Origin: Drosophila miranda
Lineage: Eukaryota; Arthropoda; Insecta; Diptera; Drosophilidae
Direction of reading: 5' to 3'
NCBI RefSeq assembly: GCF_003369915.1
Contig: NW_022881603.1
Location: forward strand, 36,975,124 to 37,039,123
DNA length: 64,000 nt
In this document: positions 44,235-56,664 of the stretch, piece after piece
Position numbering within the stretch: the first letter of the stretch is position 1
How the letters are laid out: every line of letters starts with the position of its first letter
The notes under the pieces: model-generated
Databases searched by the model: none
What the model was told of the DNA's origin: nothing
Seen by the model: only the letters and a program-made list of their open reading frames with translations
Translations under genes and position numbers: made by a program

Positions 44235-45469
44235 TTTCTTTCGGTTGAATACTAGCTAGCAACGACTATCAGCACTGAACACATATTTTTAACCGATAAT
44301 CTAATCAGTTTTATATAAAAGTGGCTAATTTTAAGTACCATCTTTATTGGCATTGTTTATAAAATAAGGTTTCAATAAAAAATGTCAACAATTTCCACTA
44401 AGTTTATTTCTTTACATGGTAACTACCCATTTGCTACATATTAAAATCATTTTTATAAAGGGGAATATGTGTACTTTTCAAAATTGTTGGCCCGTTCTTT
44501 TCCATATAAGCCCCATGGAAGCGCCAGTGTGAAAAACCCCCGTTATGCATATTTTTACATTCCTTTTTTTATATTTTTGAAAACATTGAGATTTTGATGG
44601 CAAGTGATCAAGATTTCGATGATTTCCCGCATTAATAATCGATGTGGCTCTAAATTGCATTTTTACACGACTTCTACATTGGGGCATTGGCCAATGTGAG
44701 TGCATAACCTTAATATACTGGAAAATACTATGGAATTTTTATATTTTGCAAGGTGTGTGAACCAGACATTGTGGCAAGAAAATTAGTGTACTAAGTGACT
44801 TGGCGATAAAATATACGGTCTGAAATATGCCACATATACCCACTTAAGACCCCTCTATTTAAACAGGCATTGTAGATACCTCCTATCCCTTCTTTTACTC
44901 ACAAAAAAAAACCCACTATATCCACGATTTTCACTATTTTCGGTGCAATATTAAAATACCCCTTTGGCATACAATGGGCTAATCGTTCTGTGATTTGATA
45001 TTATTAGCTTGCTAGGATTTTATAGCTGAACATGAAGTTTATCCGATTGATGGATTATTTTTCTAAAATAGTAGCCAACTTTTGCTAGTCATTCTTATTG
45101 GATTTGTTTAGAATTTTCACGAGTTTTCAAAGTGAAAATTTTGAAAAATATACCGCTACAAATTATTGTGTAAAAAAAGCACTACCTTTAAAAAAACTGC
45201 ATACAAAATACCAGATTAAATTGTTAAACAAATTCCAAGTCCCCAATCTATCAAAAAAAGTTTCCTTGCCAGGTAAAAAAGAGGTAAATATTATTATTAT
45301 TAGTATTATTTTCCGCGGTCTAACTCGAGTTGTTATCCAGTTTAAATAAAGGGGCTTAAGTGGGCTAAGTTCGTTTTTTTATCGGTATGGCACGCTGAAA
45401 AGGCGCCATTCTTAAGAAGCGTCCCTCCATTTTTTTTAAACTCCTAAATAATTACTGCTCGACGTCATA
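44235..45469 (+). promoter_or_regulatory. mars 5' flank, unit U4
   Basis: Same AT-rich flank as U1 with small differences (for example a 4-bp loss in GGAAAGTATTTT near 44735). Non-coding as far as I can see. Confidence 0.5.
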
Positions 45470-48077
45470 ATGCAGCGCCACAGGGAATTATATAAAGAGC
45501 AATCACTTGCTTTCAGCCCACGCAATTTCAATGAGCAGAACCGGGAACTCCAGAATGCGGCGCGTGCAAAACAGCGCGAGGATCGTTTTCAAAGCAACCG
45601 CATTATTAGTGTTAGTCCAACTCCCGTCAAGCGTGCGGCACCTATACCGCCCTCAGAGGAGCCGCAGCCACGCCTTACCTATGTCGCTCCTCATAAGGAG
45701 AATCGAAAACCAGAGCTGCCTCAGCAGCAGAGGAACCCCACCCGGGACCTTTACATAAAGCGCTTCGTGGATTGGAAGGCTGCCAGGAAGGAACAAACAA
45801 AGAACGAGCAAATTGCTCGTCGTGGTCAAAAGATGCTCACATATAAAACCGAAACACTTAAACCTGCGACAAACCCCCAGAAAGAGCAGGAGAACGCTCC
45901 GGCATTTGTGCCGCCAAAAAGGCACTCCTTATATGTTTTGGCAAAAAAAACTCAGTGTACGCAGACGGCAGCGGAGAGGAAACAACCTTTGGCAACCCAA
46001 TTGCGTACCCAGGGTCATCCATCCAGATTGCGCGCTCAGCCTGCGGCAACCATGGCAAAGCTGCAACATGCAGCGTCGCGTCTTCAGCCGGTCACTGTGA
46101 AGACCCAAACATCAAACATGAAACATCAAACATCAGCAAGGAATGTCCAGCCAGCCACAGTGAAGCCTGCACCTTCACGTGCATTGCCCTTGAAGCCTAC
46201 AGCAGGCCCAAAGCCCAAGGCAGCAGATTTGGTCGTTGGACCTTCTGCAAATGGGGTTGTTCATTTGCCAAATGTGAGGACGCAACCATTCGAAAAGCCG
46301 GCCGTGAGTAAGCCCACCTTAAAAATACCAGCAGTAAAACCAAAGCCCATTCAAGGAGGCGGCGGAGGGGGAGCTGCGGGAAAATTTAAGTCGACCGCAG
46401 TAGCAAAAGGGCCGGCAATACAAAACAAGCTTGCCAGCCAATTGTCGACCAGAATGAAGGCCAAGAGCAACGTCAGCAAGTACGTAGGTCTTCAAAAGAA
46501 TGTTCGAAATCGGCCGGAGCTGATGAGAGAGTTGGTTGAGGCTGGGACCACTGAACTCCCACTGCCTCCCAATACGCCGCTGGAAGAGAAGATAAGTTTC
46601 CCTGCTCTGGCCACATTCACGCAGTGCAAGACGAACAATTGCAGTCAAGAAATGATAGAAGCCTTGGGTGAGATTTCAAATCTGAGTCCAGTGGGTCCAA
46701 TGAGCAGACACCGAGATTCGAAAGCGAAGCGGAAATTTGACTTTTCTAGGTACTCTTTGATAAAAACGGCAGCTGAAGAGAGTTTGATCTTGGATCCATA
46801 TCTGGCTAAGGGTAAGTACAACAGGAATAAAATGGAGTAAAATGTAATATTATTGGTTTCCAGATCCAGATGATAAAGAACAAGAAAATTCTACTCTGAA
46901 GGCAGCTGCGGAGCAAACCCCTCCTCGCAGGATTTCCGATGAGAAGCCCAACTACTTAAGTCCATATGTGAGCGTCTCGCGCGGTAAAGTCAACTCTCGC
47001 TGTGATCGTGAGAAGCCAAACAGCATGTATTTGCCCGGTGAGGAGTATCCTGTTGCCAATCGGCGGGCCCTCCGGTCGGGGCTCTACTTTCGCATACAGC
47101 TGGAGAATGAGATTCGACGACTGCGAGATATCTGCAGCGAGTGGGAAGCCTATAGCAAGGAGAATGAGGCGCATCTGGTTGAGACGGGCGGCATAGATAT
47201 GATCAATGTGGCCATTGGACAGACAAATTTGCTCTCTACCAAGAAATTGATGCAGTTCAGCGGTCTGATTGACCGTTGCGAGGCGGGAGCTACGGGCAAG
47301 AACCATCGACCCTACGATGGCAGCGAGGAGACGAAACCAGTCCAGGCAGAGGATCTGGAAGGGTGGTGGGACATGCTGCGACTCCAGAGTGAGAATGTTG
47401 ACAAGCGCTTTGATAACTTGAAGCGATGGAAACAGAACAATTGGCAGGACCCCGATGCAGTTGAGGAATCGAAAATACCAGCCAAGCCTGTGGCCAAACC
47501 AAAGTCTAAGCTGGGCAACAATTTAAACGCTAAGCCCAAGGTCAAGGCCAGCAGTAACTTGATGCAATTACTCCGCAAGGCCCATGCTGAAATGAAAAAG
47601 GCTAATGCGGATGTGGTATCAGCGGACGATGCCCCGCAAACTCCATCTCGCAGCAGCACTCAGCGTGTGATCGTAGTACGCGACCGTCGGTCCTTCTCTC
47701 CTGCTCGCACCGTCCTGCGCATGTCTGTAGGCGAGAGCCGTTCTTCCAATGGTGGCAACACTCTGCTCAAGTCTGCTATATTGGCCGCAGCCGAACAAAA
47801 CGCTCTTAATCATACCCCCCCTCCCAATAAGGGACGCCAGTCGATTCTGAAAAAACCAGGGACCAGCAAGCGTGAAAGTCGTGGAGTTATTTTCAGTACA
47901 AAGAAAAATGTACGGCACTTCAAATTCACCTACGAAGAAGGCACTATAAGCGATGATGAGCCCTTTGGCGGCGATAAGCTAGAGGATTGCGAGGAGGACA
48001 TGTCGATCGAAGCTTCAGGGGAAACACGTTCCGTAGACCAGGGCCCAGCAGAAAATGAGCCGCAATCCGCGTCTTAG
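45470..48077 (+). CDS. mars: mars-like GKAP-domain spindle protein, unit U4 (851 aa)
   Basis: Exons 45470-46811 and 46864-48077, with the same 52-bp intron and splice sites as U1. This is the full-length form, with both the AKQREDRFQSNR segment in exon 1 and the acidic EPFGGDKLEDCEEDMSIEAS segment near the C-terminus. The GKAP core lies at about residues 515-645 (IQLENEIRRLRDICSEWEAY; QFSGLIDRCE; DLEGWWDMLRLQ). Candidate PP1-docking motifs KISF and RGVIF are present. Three clustered base changes replace ES.V with RS.G in the segment RALRSGLYFR at the start of the domain, compared with RALESVLYFR in all other copies, which may affect function. No disrupting mutation is seen. Confidence 0.88.
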
Positions 48078-48635
48078 GCCATCCACCGAGTTTATGTAGT
48101 TTATCTATCATTTATTATTTAAAGTTACGTTTTTGTTTATATGTATAGTATTATTTAATTGTGAAAATTATGTTTCAATTTCAAAGCCTTGTTTTATATT
48201 TTTTTTTTAATTAAGTACATCAATCAAATAAAGGAAAAAAACGAGGGGGAACGTTGTGAGTTGCTGCGGACACCGCAACTCTACAGTTATACCCGATACT
48301 AAGTCAGTATGGCTCTCCTCCGGCAGACGCCACTAATATTAAACGACACGACAAAGAGTGCGTGCGAGAGAGACAGAAAATCAGTCTGAGCGTGACGTCG
48401 GGCGCTGCGTAGCCAGTGCAAATTGATTTGTTCCTATTGGCTAGAAAATGAGCCGCAATCCGCGTCTTAGGCCATCCACCGAGTTTATGTAGTTTATCTA
48501 TCATTTATTATTTAAAGTTACGTTTTTGTTTATATGTATAGTATTATTTAATTCTGAAAATTATGTTTCAATTTCAAAGCCTTGTTTTATATTTTTTTTT
48601 TAATTAAGTACATCAATCAATCAAATAAAGGAAAA
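48050..48635 (+). repeat. Tandem duplication of mars end, 3' UTR and DINE-1 start (U4)
   Basis: The stretch from AGAAAATGAGCCGCAATCC (48050) through 3' UTR and the first about 200 bp of DINE-1 to TATTGGCTA (48442) is repeated from 48443. The second copy leads into the complete DINE-1. The second GAAAATGAGCC...TCTTAGG is a 30-bp leftover of coding sequence, not a gene. U5 has the same arrangement, so the duplication predates the U4/U5 split. Confidence 0.85.
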
Positions 48636-48639
48636 AAAA

Positions 48640-49745
48640 AGAGGGGGACCGTTGTGAGTTGCTGCGGACACCGCAACTCTACAGTTATACCCGATACTAA
48701 GTCAGTATGGCTCTCCTCCGGCAGACGCCGCTAATATTAAACGACACGACAAAGAGTGCGTGCGAGAGAGACAGAAAATCAGTCTGAGCGTGACGTCGGG
48801 CGCTGCGTAGCCAGTGCAAATTGATTTGTTCCTATTGGCTATAAAAATGATCTGATCTGATCCAGATTCAGCAATCTGATAGATATGGTCATTATCTATG
48901 ATTTTTAGTTTTCTCGTATCCTCAATATTGTGGATGCAACAGATTTTCGTCCTTTGTGTGGTCGGAAGGGGGTGGGGCGAAATTTTGAGATACACGTTTT
49001 ATAGTAAGATCTAACAGGAGTGCGGATACCAAATTTGGTTACTCTAGCCTTAATAGTCTCTGAGATTTTTGAATATCCCCAGATTTTCGTCCTTTGCGGA
49101 AGGGGAAGGCGGAAGGGGGTGTGGCGAAATTTTGAAACAAACTCGTCTCGGTCCGATATATTAGGAGTGTGGATACCAAATTTGGTTGCTCTAGCTTTTG
49201 TAGTCTCTGAGATCTAGGCGCTAATGTTTTACTCTAAGCAAAGCCGCCCATGCTACGTGTGTGTTAGAGAGAGACAGGGCGAGAAAAAATGAAATTGTTT
49301 TCTTGATGCTGGCTATAATAAAAATACGATCCAATTCAGATTCCGCAGTCTTAAAGATATGGTCATTCTTTACAATTCTACGTTTTTGGTTTTCTCATAT
49401 CTTTAAAATTGTGGATGCCACAGATTTTCGTCCTTTGTGGGGGCGGAAGTGGGCGGGGCGAAGTTTTGAAATATTTTTGTAGCAGTGACATATCACAGAA
49501 GTCTGGGTCCAAAACATCGTTGCTCTAGCTCTTATAGTCTTTGAGCACTAGGCGCTGAAGGGGACGGACAGACGGACGGACGGACAGACGGACAGACAGA
49601 CAGGGCTCAATCGACGCGGCTATTGATGCTGATCAAGAATATATATACTTTATGGGGTCGGAAACGATTCCTTCTGGACGTTACACACATCCACTTTTAC
49701 CACAAATCTAATATACCCCAATACTCATTTTGAGTATCGGGTATA
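48640..49745 (+). mobile_element. DINE-1/INE-1-like element (U4)
   Basis: Complete copy with GACGGACA repeats near 49562-49600 and a GAGTATCGGGTATAA end. It carries an altered GGAAGGGGAAGGCGGAAG stretch near 49098 shared with U5 and U6. Confidence 0.77.
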
Positions 49746-50812
49746 AAAACTATATTTTATGAGATTCTGAACAAGTACAGAAAGGACGACTGGAACATTC
49801 TATCAACAGATGCCTCAGTTACATAGGAATAGTAGAATGGCCTAGTGGAAATATCCACAAGTACAAAATAGAAAACAGATTATCCTCAGTAGGTGCCGAA
49901 CTCGTAGGCCTTAAAAAGGCCTGCGAACTATGTCTTAAATATAATTACAAAAAGGCTTTGATTTTAAGTGATGGATTAGGAGCTATTAATTTAATTAAAA
50001 ATAAGAATACAGACTCGTACCTAGTGAATGATATTCACAACATAATTAACCAATCAGACATTCAGAAACTTGACATTCTATGGGTCACTGGTCACAAGGG
50101 TGTGGCCATCAACGAAAAGACTGACATAGCAGCAAAGGCTGCTACTAGTGAGGGGTTTACAATAAATATAAAATACAGCTACAAGGAGGCTCAAAGAGAA
50201 ATTAGGAACTTTTTAGTATACAAATGGAATGAGGACTACAGGACGAAGTGTAGGACGAAGGGATCCAGCCTCATAGACATATTTCCCTGGCATTTTTCTC
50301 TTAAATGGAATGCTAAAAGCATCAAGACCATTAACAGACTTATGACGGGACACACATACGTCAAAGTCTTCCTACACAGAATCAAAGCAATTGACTCAAA
50401 TATCTGCGAAACGTGCAATGTAACTGAATATGCCGAACACCTGATCTTCGATTGCCAAAGATTTGCCGGGCTCAGATGGAAATTCAAAATCTTTAAATAT
50501 TATAACAATTTACATCAATTATTAATAAAAAAAAGAGCCGCTACATCTCAGAGAACTGGCAATCTTCATCAAAACTGCTGACTTAAACTTTTGACCCCTT
50601 TTTTCTTCATCATGTTATAAAGTAATTTCAGTTTATTTTCTAAAACAGTTAAGTAATTTTCCTCTTTTTTTTATATACCGACCTGTCAAACTCGCCAAAC
50701 TACATCACCAGTATCTGATCAATGTGGCTACAGTGCTACGATCAAAATTCCGATCATCCTTGAGATGATTTAAAACAAAAAAAAAAAAAAAAAAAAAACA
50801 AAAAAAAAAAAA
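49746..50812 (+). mobile_element. I-type LINE 3' end (U4)
   Basis: The RNase H frame is open from its start to 50581. A 15-bp loss near 49820 removes GESTCG-region codons after the first catalytic Asp context, and the 18-bp deletion near 50285 is present. It has an 8-A run. Poly(A), interrupted by one C, ends at 50812. Confidence 0.82.
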
Positions 50813-52052
50813 ATTGCTTTCGGTTGAATACTAGCTAGCAACGACTATCAGCACTGAACACATATTTTTAACCGATAATCTAATCAATTTTATATAAAAG
50901 TGGCTAATTTTAAGTACCATCTTTATTGGCATTCTTTATAAAATAAGGTTTCAATAAAAAATGTCAACAATTTCCACTAAGTTTATTTCTTTACATGGTA
51001 ACTACCCATTTGCTACATATTAAAATCATTTTTATAAAGGGGAATATGTGTACTTTTCAAAATTGTTGGCCCGTTCTTTTCCATATAAGCCCCATGGAAG
51101 CGCCAGTGTGAAAAACCCCCGTTATGCATATTTTTACATTCCTTTTTTTATATTTTTGAAAACATTGAGATTTTGATGGCAAGTGATCAAGATTTCGATG
51201 ATTTCCCGCATTAATAATCGATGTGGCTCTAAATTGCATTTTTACACGACTTCTACATTGGGCATTGGCCAATGTGAGTGCATAACCTTAATATACTGGA
51301 AAATACTATGGAAAATATTTTTATATTTTGCAAGGTGTGTGAACCAGACATTGTGGCAAGAAAATTAGTGTACTAAGTGACTTGGCGATAAAATATTCGG
51401 TCTGAAATATGCCACATATACCCACTTAAGACCCCTCTATTTAAACAGTCATTGTAGATACCTCCTATCCCTTCTTTTACTCACAAAAAAAAACCCCACT
51501 ATATCCACGATTTTCACTATTTTCGGTGCAATATTAAAATACCCCTTTGGCATACAATGGGCTAATCGTTCTGTGATTTGATATTATTAGCTTGCTAGGA
51601 CTTTATAGCTGAACATGAAGTTTATCCGATTGATAGATTATTTTTCTAAAATAGTAGCCAACTTTTGCTATTCATTCTTATTGGATTTGTTTAGAATTTT
51701 CACGAGTTTTCAAAGTGAAAATTTTGAAAAATATACCGCTACAAATTATTGTGTAAAAAAAGCACTACCTTTAAAAAAACTGCATACAAAATACCAGATT
51801 AAATTGTTAAACAAATTCCAAGTCCCCAATCTATCAAAAAAAGTTTCCTTGCCAGGTAAAAAAGAGGTAAATATTATTATTATTAGTATTATTTTCCGCG
51901 GTCTAACTCGAGTTGTTATCCAGTTTAAATAAAGGGGCTTAAGTGGGTTAAGTTCGTTTTTTTATCGGTATGGCACGCTGAAAAGGCGCCATTCTTAAGA
52001 AGCGTCCCTCCATTTTTTTTAAACTCCTAAATAATTACTGCTCGACGTCATA
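50813..52052 (+). promoter_or_regulatory. mars 5' flank, unit U5
   Basis: Same flank as U4, almost identical. A TAG near 51670 is TAT here (GCTATTCATTC), lengthening a small shadow ORF but not suggesting a gene. Confidence 0.5.
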
Positions 52053-54660
52053 ATGCAGCGCCACAGGGAATTATATAAACAGCAATCACTTGCTTTTAGC
52101 CCACGCAATTTCAATGAGCAGAACCGGGAACTCCAGAATGCGGCGCGTGCAAAACAGCGCGAGGATCGTTTTCAAAGCAACCGCATTATTAGTGTTAGTC
52201 CAACTCCCGTCAAGCGTGCGGCACCTATACCGCCCTCCGAGGAGGCGCAGCCACGCCTTACCTATGTCGCTCCTCCTAAGGAGAATCGAAAACCAGAGCT
52301 GCCTCAGCAGCAGAGGAACCCCACCCGGGACCTTTACATAAAGCGCTTCGTGGATTGGAAGGCTGCCAGGAAGGAACAAACAAAGAACGAGCAAATTGCT
52401 CGTCGTGGTCAAAAGATGCTCACATATAAAACCGAAACACTTAAACCTGCGACAAACCCCCAGAAAGAGCAGGAGAACGCTCCGGCATTTGTGCCGCCAA
52501 AAAGGCACTCCTTATATGTTTTGGCAAAAAAAACTCAGTGTACGCAGACGGCAGCGGAGAGGAAACAACCTTTGGCAACCCAATTGCGTACCCAGGGTCA
52601 TCCATCCAGATTGCGCGCTCAGCCTGCGGCAACCATGGCAAAGCTGCAACATGCAACGTCGCGTCCTCAGCCGGTCACTGTGAAGACCCAAACATCAAAC
52701 ATTAAACATCAAACATCAGCAAGGAATGTCCAGCCAGCCACAGTGAAGCCTGCACCTTCACGTGCATTGCCCTTGAAGCCTACAGCAGGCCCAAAGCCCA
52801 AGGCAGCAGATTTGGTCGTTGGACCTTCTGCAAATGGGGTTGTTCATTTGCCAAATGTGAGGACGCAACCATTCGAAAAGCCGGCCGTGAGTAAGCCCAC
52901 CTTAAAAATACCAGCAGTGAAACCAAAGCCCATTCAAGGAGGCGGCGGAGGGGGAGCTGCGGGAAAATTTAAGTCGACCGCAGTAGCAAAAGGGCCGGCA
53001 ATAAAAAACAAGCTTGCCAGCCAATTGTCGACCAGAATGAAGGCCAAGAGCAACGTCAGCAAGTACGTAGGTCTTCAAAAGAATGTTCGAAATCGGCCGG
53101 AGCTGATGAGAGAGTTGGTTGAGGCTGGGACCACTGAACTCCCACTGCCTCCCAATACGCCGCTGGAAGAGAAGATAAGTTTCCCTGCTCTGGCCACATT
53201 CACGCAGTGCAAGACGAACAATTGCAGTCAAGAAATGATAGAAGCCTTGGGTGAGATTTCAAATCTGAGTCCAGTGGGTCCAATGAGCAGACACCGAGAT
53301 TCGAAAGCGAAGCGGAAATTTGACTTTTCTAGGTACTCTTTGATAAAAACGGCAGCTGAAGAGAGTTTGATCTTGGATCCATATCTGGCTAAGGGTAAGT
53401 ACAACAGGAATAAAATGGAGTAAAATGTAATATTATTGGTTTCCAGATCCAGATGATAAAGAACAAGAAAATTCTACTCTGAAGGCAGCTGCGGAGCAAA
53501 CCCCTCCTCGCAGGATTTCCGATGAGAAGCCCAACTACTTAAGTCCATATGTGAGCGTCTCGCGCGGTAAAGTCAACTCTCGCTGTGATCGTGAGAAGCC
53601 AAACAGCATGTATTTGCCCGGTGAGGAGTATCCTGTTGCCAATCGGCGGGCCCTCGAGTCGGTGCTCTACTTTCGCATACAGCTGGAGAATGAGATTCGA
53701 CGACTGCGAGATATCTGCAGCGAGTGGGAAGCCTATAGCAAGGAGAATGAGGCGCATCTGGTTGAGACGGGCGGCATAGATATGATCAATGTGGCCATTG
53801 GACAGACAAATTTGCTCTCTACCAAGAAATTGATGCAGTTCAGCGGTCTGATTGACCGTTGCGAGGCGGGAGCTACGGGCAAGAACCATCGACCCTACGA
53901 TGGCAGCGAGGAGACGAAACCAGTCCAGGCAGAGGATCTGGAAGGGTGGTGGGACATGCTGCGACTCCAGAGTGAGAATGTTGACAAGCGCTTTGATAAC
54001 TTGAAGCGATGGAAACAGAACAATTGGCAGGACCCCGATGCAGTTGAGGAATCGAAAATACCAGCCAAGCCTGTGGCCAAACCAAAGTCTAAGCTGGGCA
54101 ACAATTTAAACGCTAAGCCCAAGGTCAAGGCCAGCAGTAACTTGATGCAATTACTCCGCAAGGCCCATGCTGAAATGAAAAAGGCTAAGGCGGATGTGGT
54201 ATCAGCGGACGATGCCCCGCAAACTCCATCTCGCAGCAGCACTCAGCGTGTGATCGTAGTACGCGACCGTCGGTCCTTCTCTCCTGCTCGCATCGTCCTG
54301 CGCATGTCTGTAGGCGAGAGCCGTTCTTCCAATGGTGGCAGCACTCTTCTCAAGTCTGCTATATTGGCCGCAGCCGAACAAAACGCTCTTAATCATACCC
54401 CCCCTCCCAATAAGGGACGCCAGTCGATTCTGAAAAAACCAGGGACCAGCAAGCGTGAAAGTCGTGGAGTTATTTTCAGTACAAAGAAAAATTTACAGCA
54501 CTTCAAATTCACCTACGAAGAAGGCACTATTAGCGATGATGAGCCCTTTGGCGGCGATAAGCTAGAGGATTGCGAGGAGGACATGTCGATCGAAGCTTCA
54601 GGGGAAACACGTTCCGTAGACCAGGGCCCAGCAGAAAATGAGCCGCAATCCGCGTCTTAG
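52053..54660 (+). CDS. mars: mars-like GKAP-domain spindle protein, unit U5 (851 aa)
   Basis: Exons 52053-53394 and 53447-54660, full-length like U4. The GKAP start has the common RALESVLYFR sequence. Private changes include FSPARIVLRM (Ile for Thr), GGSTLLK (Ser for Asn) and KKNLQHFKF for KKNVRHFKF. The reading frame, splice sites and stop are all intact, so U5 is the best candidate for an unaltered copy. The DINE-1 downstream and I-type RNase H upstream are as in other units. Regulation cannot be read beyond the shared 5' flank. Confidence 0.88.
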
Positions 54661-55221
54661 GCCATCCACCGAGTTTATGTAGTTTATCTATCATTTATTA
54701 TTTAAAGTTACGTTTTTGTTTATATGTATAGTATTATTTAATTCTGAAAATTATGTTTCAATTTCAAAGCCTTGTTTTATATTTTTTTTTTAATTAAGTA
54801 CATCAATCAATCAAATACAGGAAAAAAAACGAGGGGGAACGTTGTGAGTTGCTGCGGACACCGCAACTCTACAGTTATATCCGATACTAAGTCAGTATGG
54901 CTCTCCTCCGGCAGACGCCGCTAATATTAAACGACACGACAAAGAGTGCGTGCGAGAGAGACAGAAAATCAGTCTGAGCGTGACGTCGGGCGCTGCGTAG
55001 CCAGTGCAAATTGATTTGTTCCTATTGGCTAGAAAATGAGCCGCAATCCGCGTCTTAGGCCATCCACCGAGTTTATGTAGTTTATCATTTATTATTTAAA
55101 GTTACGTTTTTGTTTATATGTATAGTATTATTTAATTCTGAAAATTATGTTTCAATTTCAAAGCCGTGTTTTATATTTTTTTTTTAATTAAGTACATCAA
55201 TCAATCAAATAAAGGAAAAAA
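54635..55221 (+). repeat. Tandem duplication of mars end, 3' UTR and DINE-1 start (U5)
   Basis: Same structure as in U4: first copy to 55031, second from 55032 (AGAAAATGAGCC). In the first copy the AATAAA before DINE-1 is AATACA; in the second it is intact. Confidence 0.85.
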
Positions 55222-56664
55222 ACGAGGGGGAACGTTGTGAGTTGCTGCGGACACCGCAACTCTACAGTTATACCCGATACTAAGTCAGTATGGCTCTCCT
55301 CCGGCAGACGCCGCTAATATTAAACGACACGACAAAGAGTGCGTGCGAGAGAGACAGAAAATCAGTCTGAGCGTGACGTCGGGCGCTGCGTAGCCAGTGC
55401 AAATTGATTTGTTCCTATTGGCTATAAAAATGATCTGATCTGATCCAGATTCAGCAATCTGATAGATATGGTCATTATCTATGATTTTTAGTTTTCTCGT
55501 ATCCTCAATATTGTGGATGCAACAGATTTTCGTCCTTTGTGTGGGCGGAAGGGGTGGGGCGAAATTTTGAGATACACGTTTTATAGTAAGATCTAACAGG
55601 AGTGCGGATACCAAATTTGGTTACTCTAGCCTTAATAGTCTCTGAGATTTTTGAATATCCCCAGATTTTCGTCCTTTGCGGAAGGGGAAGGCGGAAGGGG
55701 GTGTGGCGAAATTTTGAAACAAACTCGTCTCGGTCCGATATATTAGGAGTGTGGATACCAAATTTGGTTGCTCTAGCTTTTGTAGTCTCTGAGATCTAGG
55801 CGCTAATGTTTTACTCTAAGCAAAGCCGCCTATGCTACGTGTGTGTTAGAGAGAGACAGGGCGAGAAAAAAATGAAATTGTTTTCTTGATGCTGGCTATA
55901 ATAATAATACGATCCAATACAGATTCCGCAGTCTTAAAGATATGGTCATTCTCTACAATTCTACGTTTTTGGTTTTCTCATATCTTTAAAATTGTGGATG
56001 CCACAGATTTTCGTCCTTTGTGGGGGCGGAAGTGGTCGGGGCGAAGTTTTGAAATATTTTTGAAGCAGTGACATATTTATTTATTTATTTATTTATTTAT
56101 TAAATTAACAAATTATCTGTTAATAATGGTACTTCGTTACTAAAGGCGGAAAAGGATAAGTTAAAAGTTAGCTAAATTTAAATGATTATAAATATTGCAT
56201 GCAATTAGTTTAAGAGACAGTTCAGGGGATAGGGTTTGACAGAGGGAGTTATAATTATGGCATAAAACCCTAAAAGGTTCATGATCAGCATAATTAGACC
56301 TACATATGGGTAGACGGATAGGCCTAAAAGTACGGGTAGGTCTGGATGGAACGGCCAAGTCAATCTGACCCAAGAGAGTTTGGGAGTCAACAGTCCCAAG
56401 AAGGAGCTTGCGCACAGAAGTCTGGGTCCAAAACATAGTTGCTCTAGCTCTTATAGTCTTTGAGCACTAGGCGCTGAAGGGGACGGACAGACGGACGGAC
56501 GGACAGACGGACAGACAGACAGGGCTCAATCGACTCGGCTATTGATGCTGATCAAGAATATATATACTTTATGGGGTCGGAAACGATTCCTTCTGGACGT
56601 TACACACATCCACTTTTACCACAAATCTAATATACCCCAATACTCATTTTGAGTATCGGGTATA
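55222..56664 (+). mobile_element. DINE-1/INE-1-like element with nested LINE fragment (U5)
   Basis: Complete DINE-1 blocks, interrupted at GCAGTGACATAT (about 56075) by a 336-bp LINE tail and resuming at CACAGAAGTC (56413). Confidence 0.78.
56076..56411 (-). mobile_element. CR1-type LINE 3' tail inserted in DINE-1 (U5)
   Basis: The minus-strand translation (PICRSNYADHEPFRVLCHNYNS) parallels the C-terminus of CR1 copies A/B (PLCRSNYSLHEPFRVLCSDYNS) but is clearly divergent, so this is a related but different subfamily. It ends in an AAAT/AATA tandem tail (plus-strand TTTATTTATT at 56076-56100), the usual 3' end of such elements. Confidence 0.75.
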
